NCBI RefSeq assembly: GCF_021228795.1
Contig: NZ_CP089309.1
Span: forward strand, 2,170,001-2,234,000
Source: Thiocapsa bogorovii
Lineage (GTDB): Bacteria; Pseudomonadota; Gammaproteobacteria; Chromatiales; Chromatiaceae
DNA length: 64,000 nt
Direction: 5' to 3'
The position numbers were made by a program, and so were the translations under genes. The notes under the pieces were generated by a model, which had not been told where the DNA came from, made no database searches, and saw nothing but the letters and a program-made list of their open reading frames with translations. Shown in pieces: positions 63,814-64,000 of the stretch (the first letter of the stretch is position 1; every line of letters begins with the position of its first letter).

Positions 63814-64000
63814 TCAGTGCCCGCCGCCCTTCAGCGCGCTGTTCATCCCCTCGATGGTGTCCTTGGCATCGCCGAAGACCAGCGAGGTGTTCTCTTGGTA
63901 GAAGAGGAGGTTGTCGACGCCCGAGTAGCCCGGCCGCATGGAGCGCTTGAGGAAGTAGACCTGACGCGCACGCCCGGCCTCGAGGATGGGCATGCCGTAA
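63814..64000 (-). CDS. pntB: NAD(P) transhydrogenase subunit beta, C-terminal end (partial)
   Basis: The minus strand enters from the window edge and reads [20 protein letters not shown], then [14 protein letters not shown] and [22 protein letters not shown] to a TGA at 63814-63816. The KRSMxxGYxGVDNxLF and MLFGDAKDxV blocks are the NADP-binding end of PntB, the proton-translocating transhydrogenase subunit. The rest of the gene lies outside the window. Confidence 0.93.
   Translation of the reverse strand, partial: YGMPILEAGRARQVYFLKRSMRPGYSGVDNLLFYQENTSLVFGDAKDTIEGMNSALKGGGH

Overview
The window is GC-rich, densely coded gammaproteobacterial DNA. The gene content (a complete nitrous-oxide-reduction operon, many c-type cytochromes, DUF29 and Uma2/DUF820-type remnants, heme oxygenase) suggests a member of the Chromatiaceae (purple sulfur bacteria, Thiocapsa/Thiocystis-like). 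That placement is inferred from gene content; no marker gene in the window proves it.

Layout. 1-5.4 kb: the end of an unknown gene, a c-di-GMP phosphodiesterase-type receptor with a degenerate GGDEF site, a CbiX-like chelatase, and a membrane-protein gene broken by two apparent 1-nt contractions. 5.4-16.2 kb: a clade II (Sec-exported) nos operon in the order nosZ-C1-C2-B-D-G-H-F-L-Y, behind an FNR/DNR-like box and with two strong intercistronic hairpins. 16.2-26.6 kb: a defence island next to a tRNA-Asn gene. It holds an RHH protein, HsdM, HsdS, a zeta-toxin-like kinase and a small protein, all coupled by 4-nt overlaps, then an orphan addiction antitoxin and HsdR. 26.7-43.5 kb: mostly housekeeping genes: aspartate-type aminotransferase, uvrB, heme oxygenase-mtgA, DAHP synthase, a histidine phosphatase, bacteriohemerythrin, a Bacillus-type sdhCAB operon, ttcA, a phosphodiesterase, a quinone oxidoreductase and a GNAT-nitrilase fusion. 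43.5-47 kb: small exported proteins plus a scar holding fragments of a pabB/trpE-like gene and a DNA cytosine methyltransferase. 47-55.8 kb: folK, hsp20, an LplT-Aas fusion gene with one apparent frameshift, two diheme cytochromes c (one a NosC2 paralogue), a serine hydrolase and two thioesterases. 55.9-59.5 kb: a sodium:solute symporter, its small accessory protein and an outer-membrane beta-barrel. 59.5-64 kb: a mobile-element-rich end with a Uma2 remnant, an IS1380-type and an IS110-type element in direct contact, and the 3' end of pntB.

How the genes work together. NosZ reduces N2O in the periplasm. NosC1, NosC2, NosB, NosG and NosH are the likely electron route from quinol, and NosD, NosF, NosY and NosL mature the copper sites. 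The restriction island couples DNA modification to a putative kinase toxin. The most notable unexplained structures are a family of four 83-86 bp elements with 11-bp terminal inverted repeats flanked by TA, two of which supply stop codons (directly or through a derived repeat array), and a strongly folded 237-bp non-coding segment bounded by 18-bp inverted repeats just upstream of the IS110 transposase, a candidate bridge RNA. All three apparent frameshifts are 1-nt contractions of homopolymers, so they may be sequencing errors rather than true pseudogenes.
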